Below, piece after piece: positions 25,760 through 36,575 of a stretch of DNA of 64,000 nt. How positions within the stretch are numbered: the first letter of the stretch is position 1; every line of letters starts with the position of its first letter. The stretch comes from Liquidambar formosana (Eukaryota; Streptophyta; Magnoliopsida; Saxifragales; Altingiaceae). Below the pieces are notes generated by a model that saw nothing but the letters and a program-made list of their open reading frames with translations, was not told where the DNA came from and made no database searches. Made by a program: the position numbers and the translations under genes. The stretch spans positions 23,337,607 to 23,401,606 of the forward strand of contig CM077832.1 of NCBI GenBank assembly GCA_039720395.1, given 5' to 3'.

Positions 25760-26874
25760 ATAGCATCCATAAGTGCTTGAAATCCGGGTGCATATTGGTG
25801 CTCAGTTGATGAATGAATTGGGAGATCATGGGATGGAGTTTGTGCTTCATCACTCATTTGAGCACTTGCTGAATGGTCTATAGGTGGGGCTGTTTGTGTA
25901 GCATCTGCTGGATCGTTCGGTTCATCTTCAACGTCGCCTACCACCCATTGATTGTTGGCATCCAACGCAATACCCATACGTTTCAATGTGGCCATGGTAT
26001 ATATATCCGTTGGCCTTAGAACAATCACATCTTCCTCACGGTCAAGTGGCACATTGAAATGCTCAAATATTGCTATGAGCATCATCCCATATGGTAGCAC
26101 ACCCTTCCTATCCACGCAATACGATATGTGGTGTATAATGAGCCATGCAAGATCAATTCTCTTCCCATGCATTATGCACCACATAATAAAAACATCAAAA
26201 TAACCCACCTGTCCCATACTGCCTACGCACAGGAGTATACAATAAGAGATGATGTTATGGAGTATTCTTGCCTCCACAGTCAAGTCACAGTACTTAGGTG
26301 GCTTCCTCGTACTTATGTTATTTAACAAGCACATCTCTCGAATTACATTCTCCTTGTCAAATTCAGGAAAGTCAAGCCAATTATGGGTGTGGAATGCTTT
26401 GAAAGTATCGAACTGGGGTACCCCAAGAAGATGGTTCAATGTGGTGCAATTTAAAGAAATATGTATACCTTTTACGCATGATGTGACTTCTTTAGTGTTG
26501 TCATTCAACTTCAAGTGGGCATAAAAACAACATACCAATCGAGGGTACATGACATTATGTTGGTTGAGAAAATCAAACCACCTAATGGCGCGAAATAACG
26601 TCCCGATCCTAAACCCATTATTGGTGAAGAAATTGAAGTCAACACATCTCCCAAATTGAATGCTTCGATCTTTGAAGAACAAATTATACTTGCGCCGCAT
26701 GTCATCGTTGAAGAACAAATCCGCATCAATTGAATTATGCACAGATGTGGGTTTGCTCTTCTTCTGTTTTGAACCCGGTGGTTGTGGTTAACTGCGTTTC
26801 TCTTGTGCATCTCCTTAAACCCTTGGTTGTTTCCTTTTATCTTTGTTGCTTCTACTCCCCGACGCAGCGTCCAT
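25760..26874 (-). pseudogene. Plant transposon-domain protein (Transposase_32-like), interrupted
   Basis: A long minus-strand frame, open from about 26,742 to the LTR at 25,759 (about 327 codons of own sequence). It resembles the 'putative plant transposon protein' domain: an N-terminal ADLFFNDDMRRKYNLFFKDR block, IHISLNCTTLNHLLGVP, then CDLTVEARILHNIISYCIL, IMWCIMHGKRIDLAWLI, and a C-terminal PYGMMLIAIFEHFNVPL. An upstream ATG at 26,874 is in frame and preceded by no better start, but two TAA codons lie between it and the long frame, so the start is lost or lies in another exon. The C-terminal region is polar and serine/proline-rich, then cut by the copia LTR. The family's biochemical role is not established. 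It is transcribed away from array 2. Confidence 0.7.
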
Positions 26875-27419
26875 TGAAGCTTGAAGTAATTTATCACTTC
26901 GCCGAGTCATTGAAGATGATCCACCGTTAGATGATGCAAATTTTTTGGGCTTTGGATGAGGGTCCTATAGGGGCGATGGGGGTTGTGGTACAACCTGCAA
27001 TGGATGGGTACGAAAGGGGGATTGATGTGTTTATGGGGACGGTGATGGGGAGACGAGGCTGAGAAGAAGTGTGGCAGGGTGAGGGGGAGGGAGGCTACGG
27101 TAGGGGGAACGGGAGAGGGAGGCGACGGTAAGGGGAACGATGGGTTTGAAGGATGGGGGATGAAAGTGGGGTTCATAGGATGGGGAATATGTAGAGGTTG
27201 TATGTTTATAACGTGTTGGGTTATGTGTAAATAAGTTGTTGTAGAACCACGAAATACCAAATTAAAAAATTACTATTTAACGTGTGAGTTAAATCTTTTA
27301 TAAATGTTTCTTTAATGTGATATGGGTTTTTAATCGACTATTTTATAGTTATAGTTGACTAATTTTTATGTTTTCGGATTTTATATTCCAACCGAGTTGA
27401 CTAGTTTTTTTTTTTTTTA
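26875..27419. other. Region upstream of the Transposase_32-like gene; no gene seen
   Basis: A G-rich plus strand (about 26,950-27,180) gives a proline/serine-rich minus-strand ORF of 117 codons with no recognisable domain; probably compositional. Then AT-rich to the array. Confidence 0.5.
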
Positions 27420-28435
27420 CATGATATAACCCACTGCCACGCAAAATAGCGAACTAACAGTGGGTATAGTTGGCTAAATTTTTTTTCCCCAGCATATATA
27501 CCACTGCCACACAAAATAGCCAACTAAAAGTGGGAATAGTTGGCTAATTTTTTTTCCCAATCATACAACCCACTGCCACGCAAAATAGCCAACTAAAAGT
27601 GTAAATAGTTGGCTATTTGTTTTTTTCCCCATATATAACCCACTGCTACGCAAAATAGCCAACTAAAAGTGGGAATAGTTGGCTAAATTTGTTTTCCCCA
27701 TCATATAACCCACTGGCAAGCAAAATAGCCAACTAAAAATGTGTATAGTTGGCTATATTTTTTTTCCACCTCATATAACCCACTGCCACGCAAAATAGCC
27801 AACTAAAAATGGGAATAGTTGGCTAAATTTGTTTTCCCCATCATATAACCCATTGGCAGGCAAAATAGCCAACTAAAAATGTGTATAGTTGGCTATATTT
27901 TTTTTCCACCTCATATAACCCACTGCCACGCAAAATAGCCAACTAAAAGTGAGAATAGTTGGCTAAATTTTTTTCCCCATCATATAACCCACTGCCAGGC
28001 AAAATAGCCAACTAAAAATGTGTATAGTTGGCTATATTTTTTTTCCACATGATATAACCCACTGCCACGCAAAATAGCAAACTAAAAGTGGGAATAGTTG
28101 CCTAATTTTTTTTTCCGACATGGTATAACCCACTACCAGGCAAAATAGCCAACTAAAAATGTGTATAGTTGGTTATATTCTTTTTTCCACATTATATAAC
28201 CCACTGCCATGCAAAATAGGCAACTAAAAGTGGGTATAGTTGGCTATTTTTTTTTCCCACCATATAACCCACCCACTGCCAAGCAAAGTAGCCAACTAAA
28301 AGTGGGTATAGTTGGCAAATTTTTTTTTTTTTTGCACATGATATAACCCCACTGCCATGGAAAATAGCCAACTAATAGTAGGTGTAGTTGGCTAAATTTA
28401 TTTTTTTTCACATGATATAATCCATTGCCATGCAA
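27420..28435. repeat. Palindromic minisatellite array 2 (14 units, 70 bp)
   Basis: Cores start at about 27448, 27518, 27587, 27657, 27727, 27797, 27867, 27937, 28006, 28076, 28147, 28218, 28290 and 28366. Each reads AGCCAACTAAAA..TAGTTGGCTA, followed by a T-run and a conserved spacer ATATAACCCACTGCCACGCAAAAT. From about 27,727 to 28,220 two unit types alternate (core middle ATGTGT versus GTGGGA), giving a 140-bp higher-order period. The array is the inverse orientation of array 1. Confidence 0.93.
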
Positions 28436-28534
28436 TACAACAACATTAGAAGGTGTTATTCGCTATTTCAACACCTGACATTATACAACTCTCTGCCCTA
28501 CAAATATAGCCACATAGAATTGAGTGTAGTTGAT

Positions 28535-28815
28535 GTAAATTTGTAGAAGTTCCAACATATCCAAAAGACATAAACTCCAACATATCCGATAAATATACAA
28601 AACATATCCAACTACCCATAAATTTTGTAGTTGGCTAGTTGAGTGTTAAATTTGTAGAAGTTCCAACATATCCAAAAGACATATCCGACAAACATATCCA
28701 AGAAATATACAAAACATATCCAACTAAACATTGCCTTTTGTAGTTGGCTATTTGAGTCTAAAGCTATAGAACTTCCTAAATATCTAGAAGACATATCCAA
28801 TAAATACACAAAACA
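28535..28815. repeat. About 2.5 tandem copies of a 107-111 bp unit next to array 2
   Basis: Units starting near 28,546, 28,653 and 28,765 share TAGAAGTTCCAACATATCC and AAACATATCCAACTA..TTTGTAGTTGGCTA. The inverted CCAACTA/TAGTTGG core is the same as in array 2, so this is probably a diverged extension lying at the 3' side of the Myb/SANT gene. Confidence 0.7.
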
Positions 28816-29052
28816 TATTACATGTTTAATTGCAAACATGACAAAAAATTCCATCAAGTACCTGCACCAAATTAAGCTTCAAAAGTAATACCACATAACT
28901 CAATTAGTCGGGTTACGTCCTTTAAACAGCTCAGACACCATTTCCTTCCGCTTAGCATCGGGTAGAGACAAGAACACATTGGACATATATAAGTCTTTAC
29001 TAATGTCTTTTCCAACCTTAAGTACGTCCAGCAAACTCAATCCTTCAATTTT

Positions 29053-29898
29053 CTAAACCTCCTCAGAAATCTGTTTGGTCAGAATACTCTCCTCGCTAAT
29101 GGCATTGCCTATTTTCTCAAGATGGACCATTGTTCCGTCAACTAGCGTCTTCATAGATGTTGACATATCCATCATTGTCCGTGTCCACACATCGCTGCTC
29201 TTACACTTTCCTAGCAACGTCCCCGACTGTGATGGTTGGGGTTGAGTATTAGACACCTCAATGCCCTCAAGACCATCTTCAAAGTGAGTAGTCCCATTGA
29301 AATCATTAGCAGCACCTGCCTCTATTGCCTCCTCCTCTGCAACAGGGGTTGTAGTGCCCAATCCATTTGTGCGGTCCTTCCCAAAAATCTCTATCAATGT
29401 GTCATAATGAGGGAAAGGCTTACGAAATAAAGCTTTTGCAGCAGGATAAGTCTACATATGTTACATATTATCAATTAGGATGTAATTAAATAAATTAATA
29501 AACCTATAAATTTACACACACATAGAGCATTACTTTGACCCATGTATTGTACACTATCTTTTTAACTTCTACCATCTTGTCTATGTCATTACATGAGAAT
29601 CCACTACCCGATTGGAACATATCAGCAATTGCCATTGCTTGTTTCTTTAGAGTCTTGACCCGAGATTCAATGTGGGGACAAGCTCTAAGACCAGCAGCCA
29701 GAATCTTTGTGGCCAATATCTTTCAAGTTGAACCAAGTAACCAAATTTGAAGCCGGTATCACACTTCCACATACCCATTGTGTAGAGTTCATACAAACTC
29801 TCTACTAATTTTGCATCCTCACTGGGTGTCCACTGATGCTTTCCAACATGAGGTGCTGTACTGGCTGTAGAATCCTTATCCACACTTGTAGTTACCAT
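29053..29898 (-). pseudogene. Myb/SANT-like protein (PIF/Harbinger ORF1 type), frameshifted
   Basis: On the minus strand the frame starts at 29,898 (MVTTSVDKDS) and enters a Myb/SANT-like DNA-binding domain with WTPSEDAKLVESLYEL. A one-base shift near 29,716-29,722 moves the frame to KILAAGLRACPHIESRVKTL and VEVKKIVYNTWVK. A GT..AG intron of 82 bases (29,452-29,533) then joins cleanly to TYPAAKALFRKPFPHYDTL and IEIFGKDRTNG, followed by a low-complexity acidic C-terminus ending at 29,053. This is the order of the plant Myb_DNA-bind_3 family, the usual partner encoded with PIF/Harbinger transposases; it binds the element's ends and helps bring the transposase to DNA. The transposase gene lies just upstream on the same strand. 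Apart from the frameshift the protein reads well, so decay is recent. Confidence 0.8.
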
Positions 29899-30192
29899 CC
29901 TATATATATGTACAATATGAAATAAAGCATATGCATTGCAATTATTATATAGTCACAGAATAAATGAAACAACTATACATCATGCCTAGATCATGCAGTC
30001 TAATAACATGCATACCTCATGTAAAAACATATAAAATTTGCACAGACTAAAATTCTCAATTACATACCACCAATTAATAAATGAATTATAGTACACATAA
30101 GTTCACATCCAACCCTAAAAAGGATAATTGTCCAATAACAAATAAAATAAAAACAACTCGGTTACAAGTCTAAATTATGCATTTCTAGATGC

Positions 30193-31615
30193 TCACCACT
30201 CATTGAACATTTCAGTCGCCATTGTATCCCTCCACGTTTGCCATTGGTCGGATGCATCAACGTATTCAAGTGGCTCCACTTGCAGGTGAATAAAATTTTT
30301 AGTAAAAAGGAGCTCTCTGAACGGGTCTGTCGGCATCTCTCTGGTGATATGTTTGTGTAAGAGAACACAGGCAAGAATAATCTGGTTATGGGTTTGCATA
30401 GGATAAAACGAAGGACTCCTTAGAATAGCCCACCTCCGCTTAAGAAGCCCAAAGCATCTTTCTATAACATTCCTAGCACTTGAATGTTTCATGTTGAAAA
30501 ACTCTTGCGAAGTGGTAGGTTGGTAACCAGTCCTCCAATCATTCAAGTGATACCGCTGCCCTCTATATGGGGCAAGAAATCCCTCTCCATTGGGATATCC
30601 AGCATCAACAAGATAATAAAAACCTAATAACCAAAAAAAAAAAAAGTCTATTAGGATTTTATATAGTAAGTTAGGAACTTCATTGTTTTTATAAAAATCG
30701 AACATAACGTACCACGAGGGACCTTAAGACTATGTCTTCTACTAATAGCATCTCGTAGTACCCGAGAATCAGCTGCAAAACCTTCCCAACCTGGTAGAAC
30801 AAAAGTGAATTGCATGTCTTAGGAGCATACTCCCAAAACATTTGTTGCAATATCATTTTTCCTTGTTCAGTATCGAGGTTTGTCAACCTCAGGCACATTT
30901 ATTCTAATGTAGGTCCCATCTAAAGCTCAGTTCTACAATAAAAGGGTCAAAAAATTTTCGAATAAAAAACCAAGTAAAATAACAATTACTACCAAGGTTA
31001 ATAGTAATTAACATATATTGTATTGTTCAAATAGGCTTGTTTAAATGAAATTATTTCTTTAACATAGAAAAATTTTAATGTTGCTTCTATATATACATTG
31101 AACCATTTCCACTTTGGATCGGTTGAGGTCTCTGTGACAACTTCTGGTTGTTTGAGCAAGTGACTTTGCAACCAGATAACTCCCTTCAAAACTTCATTGA
31201 AATGTCTACTTATTGTCTCATCGGAACGCATGAATCTATTAATTATCACTCTATTCTTCACATGGTGAGTAAGAATGTAGACAAATAATGCAGTTATCTC
31301 CTCCACTGTTACGTGTCTAGTGTCTTTTAACTTTCCTATGGTGCGAAGCATACCGCACAACTTGAAAAATGTATACCTATTCATACGTAGTTGACTTATG
31401 CACGTTGTGTCATTGTGAAATATGCTATTATGAAGGTTCAACATCCGAGAGTCATGTGTAAAGTAAGATTCGGACTTCAATACATGGTCTTCGTAATGTT
31501 TACCAAGGAGTAAGTATAACCAGACATGGAATAAGGAAATAACATTCAGTAGGGAGCGAATACTTTCCAAGATACACCTAATTTCTTTCTTCTTCGACAC
31601 CATCAGTCTAGCCAT
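30193..31615 (-). pseudogene. PIF/Harbinger transposase, three exons, stops in exon 2
   Basis: Minus strand. Exon 1 (31,615-31,097) carries the N-terminal helical part with CISQLRMNRYTFFKLCGML and VTVEEITALFVYIL. Intron 30,933-31,096 has GT..AG ends. Exon 2 (30,932-30,713) holds the first catalytic Asp in ALDGTY and the second in the PGWEG..ADSRVLRDA block. Intron 30,624-30,712 joins in frame to exon 3 (30,623-30,193) with YYLVDAGYPNGEGFLAPY, then RNVIERCFGLLKRRWAIL, which holds the catalytic Glu. All three DDE residues are therefore present, but exon 2 has three in-frame stops (before ALDG, after PRY, and before DMQF), at least one of them a CGA-to-TGA type change. The enzyme would cut and paste elements with GG..TGTTTGG-like ends. 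It pairs with the Myb/SANT gene downstream. Confidence 0.85.
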
Positions 31616-32479
31616 ATCTGTATATCAATCACTGAGACACGCGGTGGATAAACACGCTATCACTAAATAATCCTTAGTAAAAGTATATATCTTTGAAAGT
31701 ATATATCTTTGAACCCAATCGATACAATCATTTAATAACCGTATCACATAAGTAATTACATGGCACTGAACATACCATATATGTTTGCATTAAATGTGTA
31801 CAAGGGCTAAATACATAATATAGAAGGTGGCATAAACCAAAATGAAAAATCCCTCTCGAAAATGTGACATAAGCACTCCAAACAGGAAAACATAACACGT
31901 CAATGATGGTAAGAATATTGCTAATTCAATCAAATATATCACATGAATTTAATTTGTGGAGTTTCATTTTAGGGGTTTTTCATTGGATTATATGAATTCA
32001 TATATGTGATAATTATCTGGTTGTTAGTTGGCTTATTTCCTTTTTAATTTTTAATGTTTTCCCCCAAAAAATTTAGAATGGAAACTAATTTTTATTCATT
32101 ACGTTGGGATTTGATTATATATTTGGAACTAATTGTTTGGTACTATATGTTGCTTTAGATAATTGAGATAGTATATTTTTTTTAAATACATTTGTTTCAT
32201 TAATTGCTCACTCTTTATGACTAATAATTTTCATTTTAATTCCAGATGCATATTCTACCACCATGAACTCATTAGAAATAAAAATAATTCAATCGTTTTT
32301 TTTCTATATATATGTATTGTTCATTTTAACCTTTAATTGATCAGTTTAATTATGTCAGTTTTAGTTTGTTCACTGTGGTAATGTAACTAGTGTTGCTTTT
32401 AACCTCCATTCAACCATGTTCGCATTTTCTATCTGTTAATTTTTTTTTTACAATTTGTTTTTTATTTGCTCACTCTTAC
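31616..32479. other. No gene seen; AT-rich
   Basis: Upstream of the transposase; presumably its promoter side. No clear TATA or repeat assigned. Confidence 0.5.
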
Positions 32480-33622
32480 CATCTGTTTGGTTCATGGATT
32501 TTGGCAGGGAAAGAAAATAAATTATGAGGAATTACTCTTTACTTTGTTTGGTTGCAATGGAAAAGCAAGATGAAAAAAAATTTGTGGCTAAATTCGGGTG
32601 AAAATAAAAAATTTTATTTTTCCGTTTAAAAACATTACGAAAGTATGGAAAATATGGAGGAAATTTTTATCGGCCTCACTTTCCACCCTTTGAGGTGTGA
32701 CCGCTTACAGTAAACCGCGGACCTCCATTAAACCACCAATCAGCCATCATCGTTGGCGACATCTGACCGCCGTTCACCATCCTTAAACTCAGATTGACGA
32801 CTTAGCACTCATCATCTTAGATCTGGTAGCATATGCATTGTGAACTGAAATCCATGCCACTGTGGAAGAAACCGTTGCTCGTCATCGTGTCCACCGCTTG
32901 GGTTGATGATGATCTCTCTCCTTTATTGACGAGTTGGACCCTTTACAACGACGTTCACTAGCTCACTCCAACATCTGATTTTGGGGGTGGGTTTCATGAC
33001 CGAGATAAACTCGATCATGAGGATTTCCTTGTTACTTCAGAGATAGGATAAATGCAAAAGGTGGGTATGAATTTGTTGCAGCGGTTGATAGAGAAATGGG
33101 TGGGGTTCTCCACCTAAAGAAGTGTCCTACAAAAGAATGAATGAACAACTTTCGATGGGTGGGCACTATCTTTGTTAGCGAAAGCTTCAAAACTTTATCT
33201 TCTACTCCCATTTTTAATCCATTTTTTCACTTTCCATTGCGTGTTTATTTATTTATTTGTATTTTTTACTAACCTTAATATTTTGGGTAAACGTTGTGCT
33301 CAAAATTTCCCCTTTATAGGTAATTTTCATAATTTTAATTTTTTATTTTCAGATAAGCTTCAATAGTTTTAGATTTGTAGCTAATCAAAAACGGCTTGGT
33401 TCTTAGGAGTTGAGCTATCTGTCATGTTGAATTATTTGTTCTGAATTTTTCACTTAAAATAGTATTGTATTCATACATGAATTCTCTTATTTTTATTTCT
33501 TCTTATTTTTCCCTAGATAACCAAACACAAGAAAACTTTCTATTTTTTTTCCTTTTTTTTTTCTTTACATTTTTTCCCTTCTTTTTTCTTTCCCTTGCAA
33601 TTTCCGCAAACCAAATAGAGCC
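32480..33622. mobile_element. Non-autonomous DNA transposon, about 1.14 kb
   Basis: The left end reads ATCTGTTTGGTTCATGG..GGCAGGGAAAGAAAA, and the right end inverted reads CTCTATTTGGTTTGCGG..GCAAGGGAAAGAAAA, an imperfect terminal inverted repeat of about 35 bp. TGTTTGGTT recurs inside both ends. The middle (about 32,680-33,160) is markedly more GC-rich than the ends and could be captured genic DNA, but it has no long frame. I could not identify a target-site duplication, so the superfamily is open (hAT or PIF-like). Confidence 0.5.
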
Positions 33623-34800
33623 TGAATGAATAATAATTTTGAGGTTTTTAGATTCATAGTCTAACACCATGAACTCATTTGAGGTAAAAAACTAATTCAC
33701 TCATTTTAGTTTTTTGTCACTATGGTAATGTAACTATCTTCTATGAAATTATTCAATATTCCTTTATATCACAAGTGTTGTGTGTTTCTAACAATTGTAA
33801 GTTTTAACAACATGCCTTTAACCTAAAATTCATGGAAGTGAAAATCAAAGAAACTATAAAATAACAAATATAAAAATTACTCAGTAATCAGCAGTCTTAA
33901 TACACAATGGTACATGGCTTATTTGTAAATAAAAAAATCAAATGAACATGAGAAAATGACAAATGTAGCATCTAGCAAATAAAAAATAACTACTTACATC
34001 TTGAAATTCTAGCATTATGCAAATATACAACCTCAGTTTTGGAACCAAAAGGTTAAGCAAGAAAAATAAATAAATAAATAACAATGTGACATTGTAAGCT
34101 TCATAAATCAATAGGTACAGAAAAAAAAAATTTAAAAATAACAAGAATGTGTCACATTACCTACGGCTATTGAAAAAATACAAAAATTCCGAATTTAAAT
34201 CTCCTCAATGGAGTTTGTAACACATCTTAGACGATTTTAGGGTATAAAATTATATATATTAGCAATTGTCATGCCATCTAATGCACAAAACAGTACTTAG
34301 GGTTTTCAATAGTTCATTTAAACAAATTAAAAAACGGCCCATGAGCTATAACAATTAACAAATCAAACTTAACAAGGGTGATTTCCCTGAACAGATCTTA
34401 CCCAGATCTTCGAGGAATCACGGTTCACGGGTGATGACGAAAGTTGTGAGCAACCACGGTGTAGACGTGAGAGACTATGAAGATATTGCAAGAATGACGT
34501 GCGATGGAAGAGGCTGTTCCGAAATCAGGTGAGAAGATGAACCCAAGGGCGACACTGTGGCGGCTATGTGTGAGTAGTGAGAAAGAGTGAGCTAGGGTTT
34601 GGGATGTGTAATCGTGAGGGAAGGGACATGGCTGGAATAAGAATTTCTTCCTTGAAGAAAGCAAAGGCACACTTGGAATTTAAAATTATTGTAAAACACA
34701 TTCCCAGGAGTCGGGAATCAAACCCACGTTCTGATCAGGAATGATTTTAGCCTTTCGTTGGGAATCTGAGGGGTAGCGGGAATGCTACTTCGCTGGGAGT
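33623..34800. other. No gene seen; AT-rich, then mixed
   Basis: AT-rich to about 34,380. The 81-codon minus ORF at 34,425-34,670 has no recognisable domain. Confidence 0.45.
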
Positions 34801-34874
34801 GTGGTCCTGCCAAACGGGGGAAAGGGGAATGAAACCCCTTTCCTAGGAATTATACCCCCGAACCAAACACTGCC
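34801..34874 (-). repeat. Possible outer end (TIR) of the PIF/Harbinger element
   Basis: Inverted, this end reads GGCAGTGTTTGGTTCGGGGG, the GG..TGTTTGGTT form common at PIF/Tourist ends, and it lies upstream of the transposase on the expected side. The opposite end was not found in the window. Confidence 0.4.
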
Positions 34875-36030
34875 TTGTTGTTTCTTTTGTAATCTAGCTT
34901 CTTCCCTAAGATTGCCTCTCTAATCTTCTCTCTTCCACTCAATCTATCTCCTTTATGCTTCTTCTGCCTAGAATTTTTTCTTTATGCTCTTGAAAACATA
35001 AAAACAAATTCCACGTAGTAAACATTCATTTGTTGTTTAATATATTGGAGACTTGTTTCAAAAAAACAAAAAATGTAGGGTGCGAAGGAATAGTTCCATT
35101 CCAATCAAATGAGTAGATTGCATTTCGCTTTCTCGTAAGTCAAAAGGGCCTCATCCTCATCCAAGAAATTAAAATAAATCTGATTTTCATTTTTATTACT
35201 TGTCTATCTGGTGCCTATAATAATACTCCCACCATCCCACTTTGTTTGATAATAATTTTCATTTTAGGAAGTCCCAAAATATTTGTCACTCAAGACAAAA
35301 GATGTTTTGCTATATATTTTATGGGTCTTAAGCCTTTTAAAGTTTCCTCACTTAGGTATCTACTGAGTATAATAGACTAAAGTTAGCTAGCTTGAACCAT
35401 TTGTTTTTTTTCTTGGTACAAGTTTGAACTTCTAAATAATAGGAAACCTTGCTAACCCGTGGACCAATATTATTGGAATTTAGACTACTTCCCTTCCACT
35501 TTCTTTTCGACAGAAAGAAGAAGTATTGTCAAAATATTATCAGTTCTTGCCATTGCTATTGAATATATGTCTACTTTCTATTTAGATTGTTATGCTTTCA
35601 TTGATTCCTCCTAATTTGGTTTCCAGCGACATTTAAAACCATTGCTATAGTATTCAACATTATTATTAGAATTCCTATTCCAAGCTTCATTCCTATTCCT
35701 ATGTTTCTCTGGTGATTAAGAGGTCATTTTGTATGTTGTGCTATTTCATATTGACACTATTGTGCTCCTGATTGATGGGAAGGTCAGTCTTCTTGTGTTG
35801 TTGCTTATAATGTAGGGATTATTTGGTCTTGCGGATTTAAGGTATATGTGTGAAATGTTCCTTAATTTAAAGGGTGACTTTTGTTTGGTTTTGTATACTT
35901 GGATTTATCATCTTATAGTTGGTGGCTGTTTTGTTGCCTCTGTATGATGGGATTAGTTTTTGGATTGAGTCCATCGCTACATTGTTTTTCCTCTGTTTCA
36001 GTGGTGATGTATATTGGTCCTATAGATCAA
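34875..36030. other. No gene seen
   Basis: AT-rich sequence with no ORF of note and no repeat recognised. Confidence 0.5.
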
Positions 36031-36187
36031 GTTATTTTTCTTTCTTTTTTTTGAAAATTGATAGAAACTACCCTAAGCCCCCTTAATATCAACAAATGGA
36101 TATCAATGCTTTTCCATGAGCTTGAACCCGAGATCACTCACTTAACAAGTGAGGTAAATGCCACTAGACTGCAATGCTATAGGTCAG
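36031..36187 (-). mobile_element. tRNA-derived SINE-like element
   Basis: On the minus strand a head with A-box-like TAGTGGCATTTACC is followed about 25 bases later by a B-box-like GGGTTCAAGCTC (one mismatch to GGTTCRANNCC). A short body then runs to an A-rich tail (the T-rich TTTCTTTCTTTTTTTT on the plus strand, about 36,037-36,053). This is the layout of a pol III-transcribed SINE. The target-site duplication was not resolved. Confidence 0.5.
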
Positions 36188-36290
36188 ATTCAAGTGCATG
36201 TGTTGGGGTGTTTCTAGTGGGTAGTGTAATGTTGAGGAGTATTCTTCTTTTTTCTTAAGAATTGTGAGTTGGTCTTTCAATTTCAGTTAC

Positions 36291-36292
<2 letters not shown>

Positions 36293-36327
<35 letters not shown>
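36293..36327. repeat. (TA)n microsatellite
   Basis: About 17 uninterrupted TA units. Confidence 0.95.
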
Positions 36328-36329
<2 letters not shown>

Positions 36330-36436
36330 CTCTTAGTGGACTAATGGAGTTTTAACCTCTTTCATGTGGGGTAGGGATGTCAATGGGTTGAATGTAATGT
36401 GGATCTAACAAAAGCCAAGTAAATCTTATTTCATTT

Positions 36437-36575
36437 AATGGGTATTGACACCCCAAGACTTGCGTTTCATCTCCCACACATTTTACATTTTAAGGTTTTA
36501 TGAAAAATAAAGAAAGTTTTCATAAAAACTTATCACGTATTATTCTATTAGAAAATATTATTTTGAACAACTTAT
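36437..36575. mobile_element. Left arm of a Mutator-type foldback MITE (B')
   Basis: Starts AATGGGTATTGACACCCC and is the inverted counterpart of 41,634-41,859. Flanked outside by ATTTCATTT (36,428-36,436), matched on the far side by CTTTCATTT (41,860-41,868), a 9-bp target duplication with one mismatch. Nine-base duplications are typical of Mutator-like elements. A LINE occupies the space between the arms. Confidence 0.75.

Noticed and set aside
26907..27260. 117-codon proline/serine-rich ORF
   Set aside because: Composition follows from a G-rich strand; no domain, and it sits in the upstream region of the Transposase_32-like gene.
27420..28435. Regular 70-bp repeats resembling a CRISPR array
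   Set aside because: The spacers are as conserved as the repeats, there are no cas genes, and the context is plant nuclear; it is a minisatellite.
36121..36131. Possible tRNA gene from the B-box-like sequence
   Set aside because: No cloverleaf can be formed around it; the A-rich tail and layout fit a SINE.
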